DNA of 64,000 bases, from assembly GCF_011044155.1 (NCBI RefSeq), contig NZ_CP049056.1:2356001-2420000 (forward strand), given 5' to 3'. How positions within the stretch are numbered: position 1 is the first letter of the stretch; each line of letters begins with the position of its first letter. Positions 17,643 through 26,238 of the stretch are shown one piece after another. The stretch comes from Pikeienuella piscinae. Lineage in GTDB: Bacteria; Pseudomonadota; Alphaproteobacteria; Rhodobacterales; Rhodobacteraceae. Below the pieces are notes generated by a model that saw nothing but the letters and a program-made list of their open reading frames with translations, ran no database searches and had not been told where the DNA came from. The position numbers and the translations under genes were made by a program.

Positions 17643-18869
17643 ATGAACAGCCAAGACGGTGGCTCGGTCGCCCTAGATCGTGATGGTTTTGGCGGTTCGA
17701 GGAAATTGAGCTCGCATGCGACTGGCTTCTTTAGAATCGAAAAGCTCGCGGACCGTTGGTGGTTCTTAACCCCTGAGGGCAATGTATTCTTCTCTTTGGG
17801 CCTCAATCATATATCCAGCTGCGCCTTCCGCAGGCCCGATGGGATCAGCGACTTCCTTTCCAATTATGGCGGTGATGAAGGCTGGATTCGCAATGGCGTC
17901 GCCCGGGATCTAAGGTCATGGGGGTTCAATTCGATCGGATGGACTCAGGAAATTGCGCAGCGATACGCGCCGCGAGATCCGCTGAAGCGGAATGATGTTC
18001 CTGATCCACGCCGAGGCTGGGGCGACCGTTTCGCTCTCCTTCATGATCGTCCGTGGGAACACGAGCGCTATCAGTGGGCGGGCATGCCGTACTGTCATTC
18101 TTTGAACTTCGTGAATAATGCATATTACTACGATGGATCGATCACCGGCCTTGGTGAGTCGATGCATTATCCAGACGTTTTCGATCCATATTTTCAGGAT
18201 CACTGCGATCATATCGCCCGAACATATGCCGGAAGCATGCGCGACGACCCGAACCTGATCGGTTATTTCTTTTCGGACGTTCCCGACTGGTCGGGAGAAG
18301 TACACTCACGCCATTGGACCCGATCCGTTGATGGCGCCTATTTCAACGATGCGGATGCGAGGATAGCGGCGATCGCGAAATACTATTTCGAGACCACCGC
18401 CGGTGCGATCCGACGCTATGATTCGAACCATCTCTTGCTGGGCGATCGATTTCTCGGCGGGCGCGCGTTGCCGGGTTCGGTGCTCGATGCAATGAGGAAT
18501 CAGGTCGATGTTCTCTCGGTCCAGTCGGGAGGGAACTTCTCAGAAGAAAGGGCGCAACTCGCCGAATGGAGGTCACGTTGCGGCAAACCTATCCTGCTCT
18601 GCGATGCAGTGATGCCTCCGCAATATTTCGGTCCGCCACAGCAGAAGAACCGGGGTGAGGCTTACACCCGCTACCTTCGGGCGGCGCTCACCACCGATTC
18701 AGTAATCGGTGTGCACTTCTGCGGCGCATATGCTCACGCTGAAGCTCGCGGATGGGGGATCAAGTCGGCTTCGGACGAGGCTGACCCCGAACTGATCGAT
18801 GCGTTCATGACGATCCACGCGGACGCATATGACATCGCTCTGGACAGGGAGAGAATCGAAAGGCTTTGA
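17643..18869 (+). CDS. Glycoside hydrolase-like protein (agarase-like TIM barrel)
   Basis: Protein of 408 residues without a signal peptide. GFFRIEKLADRWWFLTPEG followed by FSLGLNHIS is the characteristic opening of agarase-type (GH50/GH86-like, clan GH-A) barrels, and NLIGYFFSDVPDW aligns with the LIGYFLDNEL strand that normally bears the acid/base Glu. Here that position reads S-D-V, so the usual N-E pair is absent and the activity may differ. GAGGA lies seven bases before the ATG. It stands alone between site B and a terminator-like palindrome, and probably acts on a cytoplasmic glycoside or related ring compound. Confidence 0.6.
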   Translation: MNSQDGGSVALDRDGFGGSRKLSSHATGFFRIEKLADRWWFLTPEGNVFFSLGLNHISSCAFRRPDGISDFLSNYGGDEGWIRNGVARDLRSWGFNSIGWTQEIAQRYAPRDPLKRNDVPDPRRGWGDRFALLHDRPWEHERYQWAGMPYCHSLNFVNNAYYYDGSITGLGESMHYPDVFDPYFQDHCDHIARTYAGSMRDDPNLIGYFFSDVPDWSGEVHSRHWTRSVDGAYFNDADARIAAIAKYYFETTAGAIRRYDSNHLLLGDRFLGGRALPGSVLDAMRNQVDVLSVQSGGNFSEERAQLAEWRSRCGKPILLCDAVMPPQYFGPPQQKNRGEAYTRYLRAALTTDSVIGVHFCGAYAHAEARGWGIKSASDEADPELIDAFMTIHADAYDIALDRERIERL

Positions 18870-18872
18870 GGC

Positions 18873-18890
18873 GATCAGCGCGCGCTGATC
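18873..18890 (+). terminator. Terminator-like palindrome after the glycoside hydrolase gene
   Basis: GATCAGCGC-GCGCTGATC is a perfect 18-base palindrome four bases after the stop codon, followed by TTTCTTCCTT. A stem with a small CGCG loop and a pyrimidine/T tract resembles an intrinsic terminator. No similarly clear structure was seen after the other island genes. Confidence 0.6.
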
Positions 18891-18946
18891 TTTCTTCCTT
18901 GGGGCTCAATTCGTCTCTCGCTTCGCCGTAGTGCTCTTGTGGCCGT

Positions 18947-18966
18947 AGTAATGATAGCTACTATCA
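18947..18966 (-). promoter_or_regulatory. Island operator motif, site C
   Basis: Minus strand TGATAGTAGCTATCATTACT, containing the perfect inverted repeat GATAG-N3-CTATC (18953-18965). It shares ATAGTAG with the other sites but has a shorter spacer. It lies 48 bases before the aldehyde dehydrogenase start. Confidence 0.45.
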
Positions 18967-19014
18967 GCCACAATCGACCGCGCCGGTTCCTGACACGCAT
19001 CATGAGGTAAGCTT

Positions 19015-20466
19015 GTGCAGACTGACAACGCCCCAGCCAAACGGGAAACCGCAAACTCGGCAATGTCCAGAATTGGCGACGATTGGATCTCATCGGAACA
19101 AATTTTCGAGTGGCGCGAGCCTTTCCGCAGTCAGGTCGCCACGAAGGTGCATTTTGCCGATCTCGCCGATCTCGACCGCGCGCTCGACGTAGCGGTAGCG
19201 GCGCGTCCAGTCGTGGCTGGACTGCCCGGGCATGATCGCGCGCGTATTCTACGCCGCGCATCAGCGCTTCTAGGCGAGCGAACGCCTCAAATTGCAAGTG
19301 TGATGAGCCGGGAAACTGGAAAAGCCATCAGCGACGCCAACCAGGAATTGTCACGCGCGGTCGAGGTTCTCGGATTCTGTGCTGAAGAAGCTATACGCAT
19401 AGAAGGGCGTCACATTCCGTTGGACGGTAGTGCGCTGGGCGTTGGCAAAGTCGCAATAGGCCTCCGCTTTCCAATAGGAATTGTAGCGGGAATCGTACCG
19501 TTCAACGCGCCGGTGAATCTCGCCTGCCACAAGATCGGGCCAGCGCTGGCGGCGGGCAACCCGATCGTGATCAAGGCGCCGCCGCAAGCGGCGTACACGT
19601 TGCAACTGCTGGTGCAGGCCTGCGTGGACGCGGGCTTCCCCACGGGAGCAATCGGTCTCCTGCATGGCGACGCTGAGGTTGGGCGAGCTCTGGTGCGCGA
19701 TCCGCGTGTGGAGTTCATATCCTTCACCGGATCGGCTGGAGTCGGCGCCGAGATCAAGGCGGTCGCGGGAACGCGCGGCTGTATACTTGAACTGGGCGGC
19801 GTGGGGCCAACCATCGTTCATTCGGACGCCGAAATCGAAAAGGCGGCCCCAATTTGCGCGCAAGCCGGTTTTCGTCTCGCGGGCCAGAGCTGCGCCTCCG
19901 TTCAAAACCTATTTGTGCATGAAGACATTGCTGACGATTTCACTTCGCGCATCCTAGCGTTCACAAAGACGCTGAAGCTCGGCGACCCGGCTGACCCCCG
20001 TACGAACCTAGGGCCGGTAATCGACGAACATGCCGCCGCGCGTATCACTTCCTGGCTCGCCGAGGCACGAGAAGGCGGGGCGAAAGTGCTCTGCGGAGGT
20101 CGACGCCACGGCACCATGGTTGAGCCGACCTTGGTGACGAATGTCTCGACGGATATGATGATCGTCTGCCGCGAGGTGTTTGGTCCGGTCATCGTGCTCA
20201 GACGTTACCGCGAACTGGAAGAAGTATTTGAATGGATACGCGGCACCGGCCTCGGCCTGAACTGTGGCCTGTTCACAGCCGCCCACGCGGTGGCCCTGAG
20301 AGCTGTACGAGAACTGCGTTGCGCCTCGATCATCGTCAACGGCGCCACAGCGTTTCGCCCCGACCAGCTTCCCTATGGCGGGCTGCGCGGGAGCGGCTAC
20401 GGTAGGGAAAGTCCACGCGACACGGTCAGGGCCATGACGGAAGAGCGTCTGCTGGTCTTTGCTTAG
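19015..20466 (+). CDS. NAD(P)-dependent aldehyde dehydrogenase
   Basis: Aldehyde dehydrogenase-superfamily enzyme of 483 residues oxidising an aldehyde to the acid. The catalytic Cys293 lies in GQSCASVQ, the general base Glu259 in LELGG, and the cofactor loop FTGSAGVGAEI is at about 238. The start is GTG with GAGG about eight bases upstream. It is transcribed alone from the site C promoter and faces the leftward ABM/PRISE operon. It probably works with the zinc alcohol dehydrogenase at 22359 in turning an alcohol into an acid. Confidence 0.88.
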   Translation: MQTDNAPAKRETANSAMSRIGDDWISSEQIFEWREPFRSQVATKVHFADLADLDRALDVAVAARPVVAGLPGHDRARILRRASALLGERTPQIASVMSRETGKAISDANQELSRAVEVLGFCAEEAIRIEGRHIPLDGSALGVGKVAIGLRFPIGIVAGIVPFNAPVNLACHKIGPALAAGNPIVIKAPPQAAYTLQLLVQACVDAGFPTGAIGLLHGDAEVGRALVRDPRVEFISFTGSAGVGAEIKAVAGTRGCILELGGVGPTIVHSDAEIEKAAPICAQAGFRLAGQSCASVQNLFVHEDIADDFTSRILAFTKTLKLGDPADPRTNLGPVIDEHAAARITSWLAEAREGGAKVLCGGRRHGTMVEPTLVTNVSTDMMIVCREVFGPVIVLRRYRELEEVFEWIRGTGLGLNCGLFTAAHAVALRAVRELRCASIIVNGATAFRPDQLPYGGLRGSGYGRESPRDTVRAMTEERLLVFA

Positions 20467-20521
20467 ATCTCGGCATCCAGCGCGCGATGATATGTGAGTT
20501 TCCCGCCGTGTTCTTCGTTCG

Positions 20522-20839
20522 CTAGCTTTCCTGCGATACTTCCTCGTCTGCGGCTATCGATTCGTTCCAGAACCACCAATCCCGCGAAATCACCATTTCT
20601 TCGGTATCCGCTCTAAATTCGGCAAGATGCGAAGTAGCCCGATGAGCAGCGAACGCCCCCCGATCGACATAAGTCTCGACGAGCAGGAACAGCGCCGGGT
20701 TTTCGGCGCTCTGAAAGGTGCGAAACGACAAACATCCAGGCTCACGCTCCATCGAGTTTCGCGCATGCAGCGCCAAGCGTAACCGAAACGGCTCTATTAC
20801 CTCGGGTCGGCATTCAAGATGAGCAGTATGGACGATCAT
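20522..20839 (-). CDS. ABM-domain (antibiotic biosynthesis monooxygenase-like) protein
   Basis: Small protein of 105 residues with one dimeric alpha-beta barrel ABM domain: REPGCLSFRTFQSAENPALFLLVETYVDRGAFAAH in family terms. Members are cofactor-free monooxygenases, isomerases or simple quinol/aldehyde-binding proteins. A second ABM protein is encoded at 21901 in the same operon, with the PRISE-like reductase between them. The pair may form a heterodimer or handle successive steps. Confidence 0.75.
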   Translation of the reverse strand: MIVHTAHLECRPEVIEPFRLRLALHARNSMEREPGCLSFRTFQSAENPALFLLVETYVDRGAFAAHRATSHLAEFRADTEEMVISRDWWFWNESIAADEEVSQES

Positions 20840-20845
20840 CGGCTG

Positions 20846-21904
20846 TCATTTCGGCAAAATTCTGAGAGCACGATACTCTTCGAGATGCGCCTCTAGCATT
20901 GCAAGGCTGTCAATTCGCTCACCGAACCCGGCGGCGCGCAGTTTGCCGGTATCCGACGCAACGTCATATTTCTGGTCGAAGAGAAAATCCGCAAAAGCAA
21001 AATCTGCGACAGCGTCGAGTGGAAGCTGCTGAAGCGACGATTTCCTGACGATATCAGCCCAGAGGCTGGGCTTTTCCTTCATCCACGGTGTCAGCGCGCA
21101 AGCGCGGGGTTCGCCCGGGGTCATACCGAACATGGCAGCTAACCGCGGCCAGAACTCCGCCCAGGTGAAATGATCGCCATTGGTGACGTTGAACGCCGCA
21201 TTCCTCTCTCCGGATGCCGATGTCAGACCGACGATGGATCGTCCGAGCAAGCCCCGTTCAGTCACTTCGGTCAGCGCATGGAACGCCGCCGGGTCGCCCG
21301 GGAAGTCGAGCACAAGAGACTTCTCTCGACAAATCGCCGCGTACGCGCCGAGCGTCGACACCAGATTCCGGCCTCGACCAGGCCTAACGGCGCAGACATA
21401 ACTCGGTCTCGAAGCGCTCCAGCACCAGCGTTTCCCTGACTGGAAACCCTGCAGCCATTCCTGTTGCGCATGATAGAAATTTCGCGTGGCTGGTAGCGGC
21501 TGATCCTCCCGCGCGGGCGTCGCGACGGAGCCAGACGCGAAGTCGTACCATTTCCCGCCCTCAACGATATGAACATCTGAGAGTAGCGGCGCCATGTCGT
21601 CCGCCGCCTCGACAACGTTGCGCAACATCGTGACATTCGCCTCGATGTCTTCGCCGCCGCCGTCCCGAAAGGGCGCGCGCGCACAATAGAAAACATGGGT
21701 CACATTGGCGAAAGCGCCTGAGAGCGCGCCGCGCACCGCTTCTTGATCGAGAAGATCAATCGGGACATGCGCGCCTCCCGTCTCCGGCCGCGCGCTGCGC
21801 GTAACGCCCAGCGTCGCCACACCGTCGCTCGCGAGTTGCTCCATCAACCCCGACCCGACATGGCCGGTAGCGCCTGCGACAATAGCTTTTGGCGACGCGC
21901 TCAT
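20846..21904 (-). CDS. PRISE-like NAD(P)-dependent reductase (extended SDR)
   Basis: Extended short-chain dehydrogenase of 352 residues. The N-terminal nucleotide site GATGHVGSGL is intact, and the layout (HVFYCARAPF, HIVEGGKWYD, NVTNGDHFTWAEFWPRLA) matches the progesterone 5-beta-reductase/iridoid synthase-like group, which reduces activated C=C bonds. The ATG at 21904 overlaps the stop of the upstream ABM gene (ATGA); an upstream start would lie inside that gene. It probably reduces an unsaturated intermediate of the island pathway. Confidence 0.78.
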   Translation of the reverse strand: MSASPKAIVAGATGHVGSGLMEQLASDGVATLGVTRSARPETGGAHVPIDLLDQEAVRGALSGAFANVTHVFYCARAPFRDGGGEDIEANVTMLRNVVEAADDMAPLLSDVHIVEGGKWYDFASGSVATPAREDQPLPATRNFYHAQQEWLQGFQSGKRWCWSASRPSYVCAVRPGRGRNLVSTLGAYAAICREKSLVLDFPGDPAAFHALTEVTERGLLGRSIVGLTSASGERNAAFNVTNGDHFTWAEFWPRLAAMFGMTPGEPRACALTPWMKEKPSLWADIVRKSSLQQLPLDAVADFAFADFLFDQKYDVASDTGKLRAAGFGERIDSLAMLEAHLEEYRALRILPK

Positions 21905-22194
21905 GTCTCGACCCTCCCGCCAAGCATTCTGGTGCGGTCGACAAGCATTGTCTCGATCGCGCTCATGAATGACCTGCAATAGGGTTTCTGGAGATGGGCG
22001 TCCCACGCCGCCCGATCGACATACATCTCGACAAGAAACGCCATATTCGGCTCTTCGTCGGATAGAACTACGTCAAACTGGAGGCAACCCGGCTCACTCC
22101 TCGCCGCCTCGGCGTTCACTGTCGCCAACTCCGCCCAGGTGGCGCGCATGCCTGCCTTGACTCGATGGATGGCGAGAACTGTGAACGCCGGCAC
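21901..22194 (-). CDS. ABM-domain protein (first gene of operon)
   Basis: Protein of 97 residues with an ABM ferredoxin-like domain (RSEPGCLQFDVVLSDEE, then FLVEMYVDRAAWDAH). The GTG at 22194 is preferred because GGAGG lies seven bases upstream; an ATG at 22239 would add 15 unrelated residues. First gene of the leftward operon from the site D promoter, overlapping the reductase gene by 4 bases. Function as for the ABM protein at 20522: an enzyme of unknown specificity. Confidence 0.74.
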   Translation of the reverse strand: MPAFTVLAIHRVKAGMRATWAELATVNAEAARSEPGCLQFDVVLSDEEPNMAFLVEMYVDRAAWDAHLQKPYCRSFMSAIETMLVDRTRMLGGRVET

Positions 22195-22257
22195 GTCAGC
22201 GCCTCCGAGTAATGGCCGGACATCCGGCGACGATCTCATCAGGCAGCGTAGAGGCTA

Positions 22258-22280
22258 ATAGTAGTTTCATCAACAACTAT
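22258..22280 (+). promoter_or_regulatory. Island operator motif, site D
   Basis: ATAGTAGTT-N5-AACAACTAT, an inverted repeat with 8 of 9 arm positions matching. It lies 63 bases from the leftward ABM start and 78 bases from the rightward alcohol dehydrogenase start. It shares ATAGTAGTT with sites A and F and probably controls both directions. Confidence 0.55.
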
Positions 22281-22358
22281 CATTTCTTGTTTGCGATGCG
22301 CCGAGCCGGTAAGATGGCGGCGACGGATATCGTCCACCAACCAACCGGAGGATCACTG

Positions 22359-23387
22359 GTGAAGGCGTTGCTACTTCGCGCTCCGAATGAGTTCGACGTC
22401 ATCGAACGTTCCACGCCCCGCGCATCAAAAGATACGGCGCTGCTTCGCATCCATCGCACTGGCATATGCGCCACCGATATCGCCACGATCCGAGGGCAAA
22501 GCCGGATGGCGGTCTTTCCGATGACGCCCGGTCATGAATTCGTCGCGCGGATCGAAGAGATCGGAGCCGATGCGGACTACAAGGTAGGTGATTGGGTCAC
22601 GATCTATCCGACCCAAGGATGCGGCCGCTGCGCGGCCTGTCACCGAGGCGTGCCGAATCATTGCCCTGAGTTCAGGGTATGGGGTGTGCACCGCGATGGC
22701 GGCGCCTTCGCCGAGTTGATGGCGGTTCCCATCGACCATCTGCTGCCGATCCCGGAACGTCTGCGGTGTGACGCCGGCGCCTTGATTGAGCCAACCGCTG
22801 TTGCGGTGCACGCGCTCCGACGGGCGCGCCTTCAACCGGGACAGCGTGTGGCGATCATCGGCGCGGGCGCCATCGGGCTACTGATCGCGCAGGCGGCGCG
22901 AGCCGCAGGCGCCGCGCAGGTGGTCGCGGTCGATAGGTTGCCCGCGCGCAAGGCGGTCGCGGACGCGCTCATGCTCGACGGATTCATTCTCGCCGGGGAC
23001 GGAAATCTCGCTGAAGAATTGTCAGATTTCGCAGATGAACCGTTCGACATCGTTTTCGACAATGTCTGCGCCCCTTCGACGCTCGCCGCCGGCGCCGCGG
23101 CGCTGCGGATTGACGGCGCGCTCGTACTGCTCGCCTTTCCGCATGGCGACGAGGAACCGCCGATACCCTATGCGGCGGCATACCGGAAGGAGCTATCGCT
23201 CATCCTGTCGCGAAACTACGCGCGGGAGGACTTTATCGAATCCACACGATTGCTGGAGGTTGGCGCGATCGCACCGGAGGTGATGATAACCGGCCACTTC
23301 GCGCTGTCAGATTTCGCAAACGCCTATGATGAACTGCGCGATACGCCTGAGCGGCATCTGAAAGTTCTGATCGATCCACAAAGGTGA
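22359..23387 (+). CDS. Zinc-dependent alcohol dehydrogenase (MDR, threonine/sorbitol dehydrogenase-like)
   Basis: Medium-chain dehydrogenase of 342 residues. The catalytic zinc ligands GIC and GHE are present, the structural zinc cysteines lie in CGRCAACHRGVPNHC, and the Rossmann site is AIIGAGAIGLLIAQ. The GTG at 22359 has GGAGGA six bases upstream and gives the normal family length; the longer frame from 22212 would cross operator site D. It is followed after three bases by the dehalogenase-like hydrolase. Oxidises a secondary or polyol alcohol with NAD(P). Confidence 0.87.
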   Translation: MKALLLRAPNEFDVIERSTPRASKDTALLRIHRTGICATDIATIRGQSRMAVFPMTPGHEFVARIEEIGADADYKVGDWVTIYPTQGCGRCAACHRGVPNHCPEFRVWGVHRDGGAFAELMAVPIDHLLPIPERLRCDAGALIEPTAVAVHALRRARLQPGQRVAIIGAGAIGLLIAQAARAAGAAQVVAVDRLPARKAVADALMLDGFILAGDGNLAEELSDFADEPFDIVFDNVCAPSTLAAGAAALRIDGALVLLAFPHGDEEPPIPYAAAYRKELSLILSRNYAREDFIESTRLLEVGAIAPEVMITGHFALSDFANAYDELRDTPERHLKVLIDPQR

Positions 23388-23390
23388 ATC

Positions 23391-24269
23391 ATGCCCCTTT
23401 TCGAGGGATTCGAATCCGTTCTCACGCCAGTAGACGGCTGCGAGATCCATGCGCGCATCGGCGGCGAAGGCCCACCCGTGCTGCTCTTACACGGTTACCC
23501 GCAGACCCATGTCTGCTGGCACAAGGTCGCACCGGTGCTGTCGCGTCACTTCACGGTCGTTGCGGCTGACCTGCGTGGCTATGGGGACAGCGCGAAGCCC
23601 GCGGGTGGCGACGACCATGCGGCTTATTCCAAGGCGAGAATGGCGAAAGACATGGTCGGCCTGATGGAGAAGTTCGGCTTTGAGCGCTTCATGGCCGCCG
23701 GCCATGATCGCGGCGGTCGCGTCGTCCAGCGGATTGCCCAGGCGCATCCGGAACGCATCTCACGCGTCGCCATCCTCGACATTATCCCGATGACGCTGGC
23801 GCCCGACATGTTTCAGAAGGTCGACCCCAATTTCGGTCGAGACACCTATCACTGGTTTTTCCTCTCGCAGCCGCGCGACCTGCCGGAACGCCTGATCGGC
23901 GCCGACCCGGCGTTCTTCCTCCGATGGACGCTCGAATCCTGGGGTAGCCGTGAGGGCTGGCTTTCGGAGGAAGCATTCGCGGAATACATACGGACTTTCC
24001 GCGACCCCGCCTCAATCCACGCAACATGCGAGGATTACCGGGCCGGCGTGACCGTGGACACCGAAGGCGGCTCACTCGGCCGCATCGCCGCTCCACTGCT
24101 TTCCATCTGGGGACGAGATAGCAAGTTCGGCCGCCGTTTCGACCCCGTCGCCTATTGGCGAACGCTATGCGCCGAGGTGAGCGGCGTCGAGGTTCCGGGC
24201 GGACACTTCATCGCCGAGGAATCGCCTGACGAGGTGGCGGCGGCGTTGATCGACTGGTTCAGCCGCTGA
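23391..24269 (+). CDS. Alpha/beta hydrolase, fluoroacetate/haloacetate dehalogenase-like
   Basis: Alpha/beta hydrolase of 292 residues. It keeps every residue class known for fluoroacetate dehalogenase: nucleophile Asp106 in GHDRGGR, both carboxylate-binding arginines Arg107 and Arg110, acid Asp130 in AILDI, halide-pocket His154-Trp155 in YHWFFLSQP and Tyr216 in CEDYRAG, and base His272 in GGHFIAEE. Characterised relatives hydrolyse haloacetates to glycolate and halide in the cytoplasm. Epoxide hydrolases also share the fold but lack this pocket. It is co-transcribed with the alcohol dehydrogenase. The actual substrate could be another 2-substituted acid. Confidence 0.78.
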   Translation: MPLFEGFESVLTPVDGCEIHARIGGEGPPVLLLHGYPQTHVCWHKVAPVLSRHFTVVAADLRGYGDSAKPAGGDDHAAYSKARMAKDMVGLMEKFGFERFMAAGHDRGGRVVQRIAQAHPERISRVAILDIIPMTLAPDMFQKVDPNFGRDTYHWFFLSQPRDLPERLIGADPAFFLRWTLESWGSREGWLSEEAFAEYIRTFRDPASIHATCEDYRAGVTVDTEGGSLGRIAAPLLSIWGRDSKFGRRFDPVAYWRTLCAEVSGVEVPGGHFIAEESPDEVAAALIDWFSR

Positions 24270-24314
24270 TCCTCAACCCCGCGACAGTGCGCATCCTCCT
24301 CGGTGACCGCGCAA

Positions 24315-25586
24315 TCACAGCAAGGCGGTCGAGAACCAGGGAATAAACGCGAGCAGCATTAGGCTGACAAAGAGACCGATAATCATCGGCGCCGCACGCC
24401 AAGCGATCGTTATGACCGGCGTCCGCGAGATCGAACTCGCAACGAAAAGGTTGAGCCCGATGGGCGGCGTCACGAAACCGATGGCGAGCGTGACCACGAA
24501 GATCACTCCGAAATGAACGGGATCCAATCCGATCGAACTGGCGACCGGCGCAAGCAACGGCGTCAGCAGAATCACGTTCGGCGTCGTCTCCATGAGCATA
24601 CCTGCGACCAGCAGGATGAGTATCATCACCAGCATCAAGACCGTCCCGTCGGCTGAAAGCGAGAGTAGCGCGTCGACGCCCGCGCGCGGCAAGTTGAGTA
24701 CCGCCAGGATCTGTGACAGCGCCACGGCAAGCGCTATGATCGGCGCGATGAGACCGGTGATATCGGCGCTGACATTCACGATGCGAGGCAGATTTCTGAC
24801 CTTGAGCTCACGTGTCACGAAAAGGCCAACAACAAGGCAGTACGCTGCGGCGACGGCCGCCGCCTCGGTCGGCGTGAAGATACCGCCATAGATCCCGCCA
24901 AGAATGATGGCGGTCGCTCCGAAGGCGAGATTCGCCCGCAACCCGGTCCGCAGCAATTCGCGTCCACTGAACGGGATTCGATTTCCTATTCCGCGGCGGC
25001 GGCAGGTTAATGTCGCGATGACGCCCATGACGCCAATCATCAAGATGCCGGGTATGATGCCCGCGACAAAGAGATCGCCGATCGAGGTGCCCGATGCGAC
25101 GCCGTAGAGCACAAAAACGATACTTGGCGGGATGATGATCCCGACAGTTCCTCCGCAAGCTGCGACTGCAGCCGAATAATCCCGCGGATACCCGTCTCGC
25201 TCCATTGGATCCAGCATCATTCGCCCCATCGCTGCGACGGTGGCGGAATTGGAGCCGCTGATCGCGGCGAAGAACCCGCAGGCGACCAGCAACGTCAACG
25301 CGAGGCCGCCATGCGCCCAACCGATCAATGCGCGAGAAAAGTCAATCAAACGCTTTGCGATCCCGGAATGACCGATCAAATCGCCGGTCAGGATATAGAG
25401 TGGCATTGCAAGCAACGGAAAGAGGTTGATCTCCGAGAACGTCGCGATACCGATGTTGTCGATCGTGAAGTTCTTCTGCGTCAGAACAAAAAAGATCGCG
25501 CCCATCCCGAGGCAAACGATTATCTCGACGCCGAGCACGAGAAGCAGCGCCATGCCTCCGAGCGCCAATGCCACACTAGCGTCCAT
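24315..25586 (-). CDS. dctM: TRAP transporter large permease DctM-like
   Basis: Membrane protein of 423 residues with about 12 hydrophobic segments, the DctM family length. AISGSNSATVAAMG and the GGxVGIIIPPSIVFVLYG block are family hallmarks. It transports an organic acid with sodium or proton symport, using DctQ and the periplasmic DctP. It starts two bases after the dctQ stop with GGGGGAGA inside the end of dctQ; the longer open frame upstream is not a start. Confidence 0.9.
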   Translation of the reverse strand: MDASVALALGGMALLLVLGVEIIVCLGMGAIFFVLTQKNFTIDNIGIATFSEINLFPLLAMPLYILTGDLIGHSGIAKRLIDFSRALIGWAHGGLALTLLVACGFFAAISGSNSATVAAMGRMMLDPMERDGYPRDYSAAVAACGGTVGIIIPPSIVFVLYGVASGTSIGDLFVAGIIPGILMIGVMGVIATLTCRRRGIGNRIPFSGRELLRTGLRANLAFGATAIILGGIYGGIFTPTEAAAVAAAYCLVVGLFVTRELKVRNLPRIVNVSADITGLIAPIIALAVALSQILAVLNLPRAGVDALLSLSADGTVLMLVMILILLVAGMLMETTPNVILLTPLLAPVASSIGLDPVHFGVIFVVTLAIGFVTPPIGLNLFVASSISRTPVITIAWRAAPMIIGLFVSLMLLAFIPWFSTALL

Positions 25587-25588
25587 AT

Positions 25589-26116
25589 CTATTCTCCCCC
25601 GATAAAACCGGCTTCCATCGCTTCGCCGCGCCGATATGCTTGGATTGTAAGGACGCAGCGCTGAACGACCCGCAGCGCAATCATTCCCCACCCGACCGGG
25701 ATTGACGCCACTGCGATCCAGTATGGAATCTGAATTCCAGTGAAATATTGATTATACTCGATAGTGGTGATCACAAATCTAGTGCCCGTTACGATAACAA
25801 CAACTGCAAGCACAAAGAACAAGAAATCGTTTACCATAAAAAGTATGAAATTGCCTTTTCGACCCATGAAGGCCCGTATCAGATCAATCGACAAATGGCT
25901 TCGTTTCTTCACGCCTCGCGCTGCGGCGAGGTACGCAAGCCAAATGAACGCGTAGCGGGCCGTTTCCTCACCGTATGACGACGAATTGTCCAGAACGTGC
26001 CGTCTGAACACTTCAATTACAATTATGAATGTTAAGTATGAATAAAGAATTACATTAAAATAATACTCGAAGTTTTTGTCGAGCCACAATAACCATTTTG
26101 GGAATTCGATTTTCAT
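25589..26116 (-). CDS. dctQ: TRAP transporter small permease DctQ-like
   Basis: Protein of 175 residues with four hydrophobic segments, as usual for the small subunit. The SSYGEETARYAFIWLAYLAAARGV segment is the conserved DctQ core. Base composition in its first third is clearly lower in GC than in neighbouring genes, consistent with recent acquisition. It bridges DctM and the binding protein and lies 122 bases after the dctP stop. Confidence 0.88.
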   Translation of the reverse strand: MKIEFPKWLLWLDKNFEYYFNVILYSYLTFIIVIEVFRRHVLDNSSSYGEETARYAFIWLAYLAAARGVKKRSHLSIDLIRAFMGRKGNFILFMVNDFLFFVLAVVVIVTGTRFVITTIEYNQYFTGIQIPYWIAVASIPVGWGMIALRVVQRCVLTIQAYRRGEAMEAGFIGGE

Positions 26117-26238
26117 GGCGCTGGCATCACTGAGTCATCTACGACCGGCTGGCCGCCTGGAACTGCGATTCGCGAGGTGTCGAATTTCTCGCCCATGGGT
26201 AGGGGCCGGAGGCGAAGCGCTTCCGGCCCCGGAATCCG

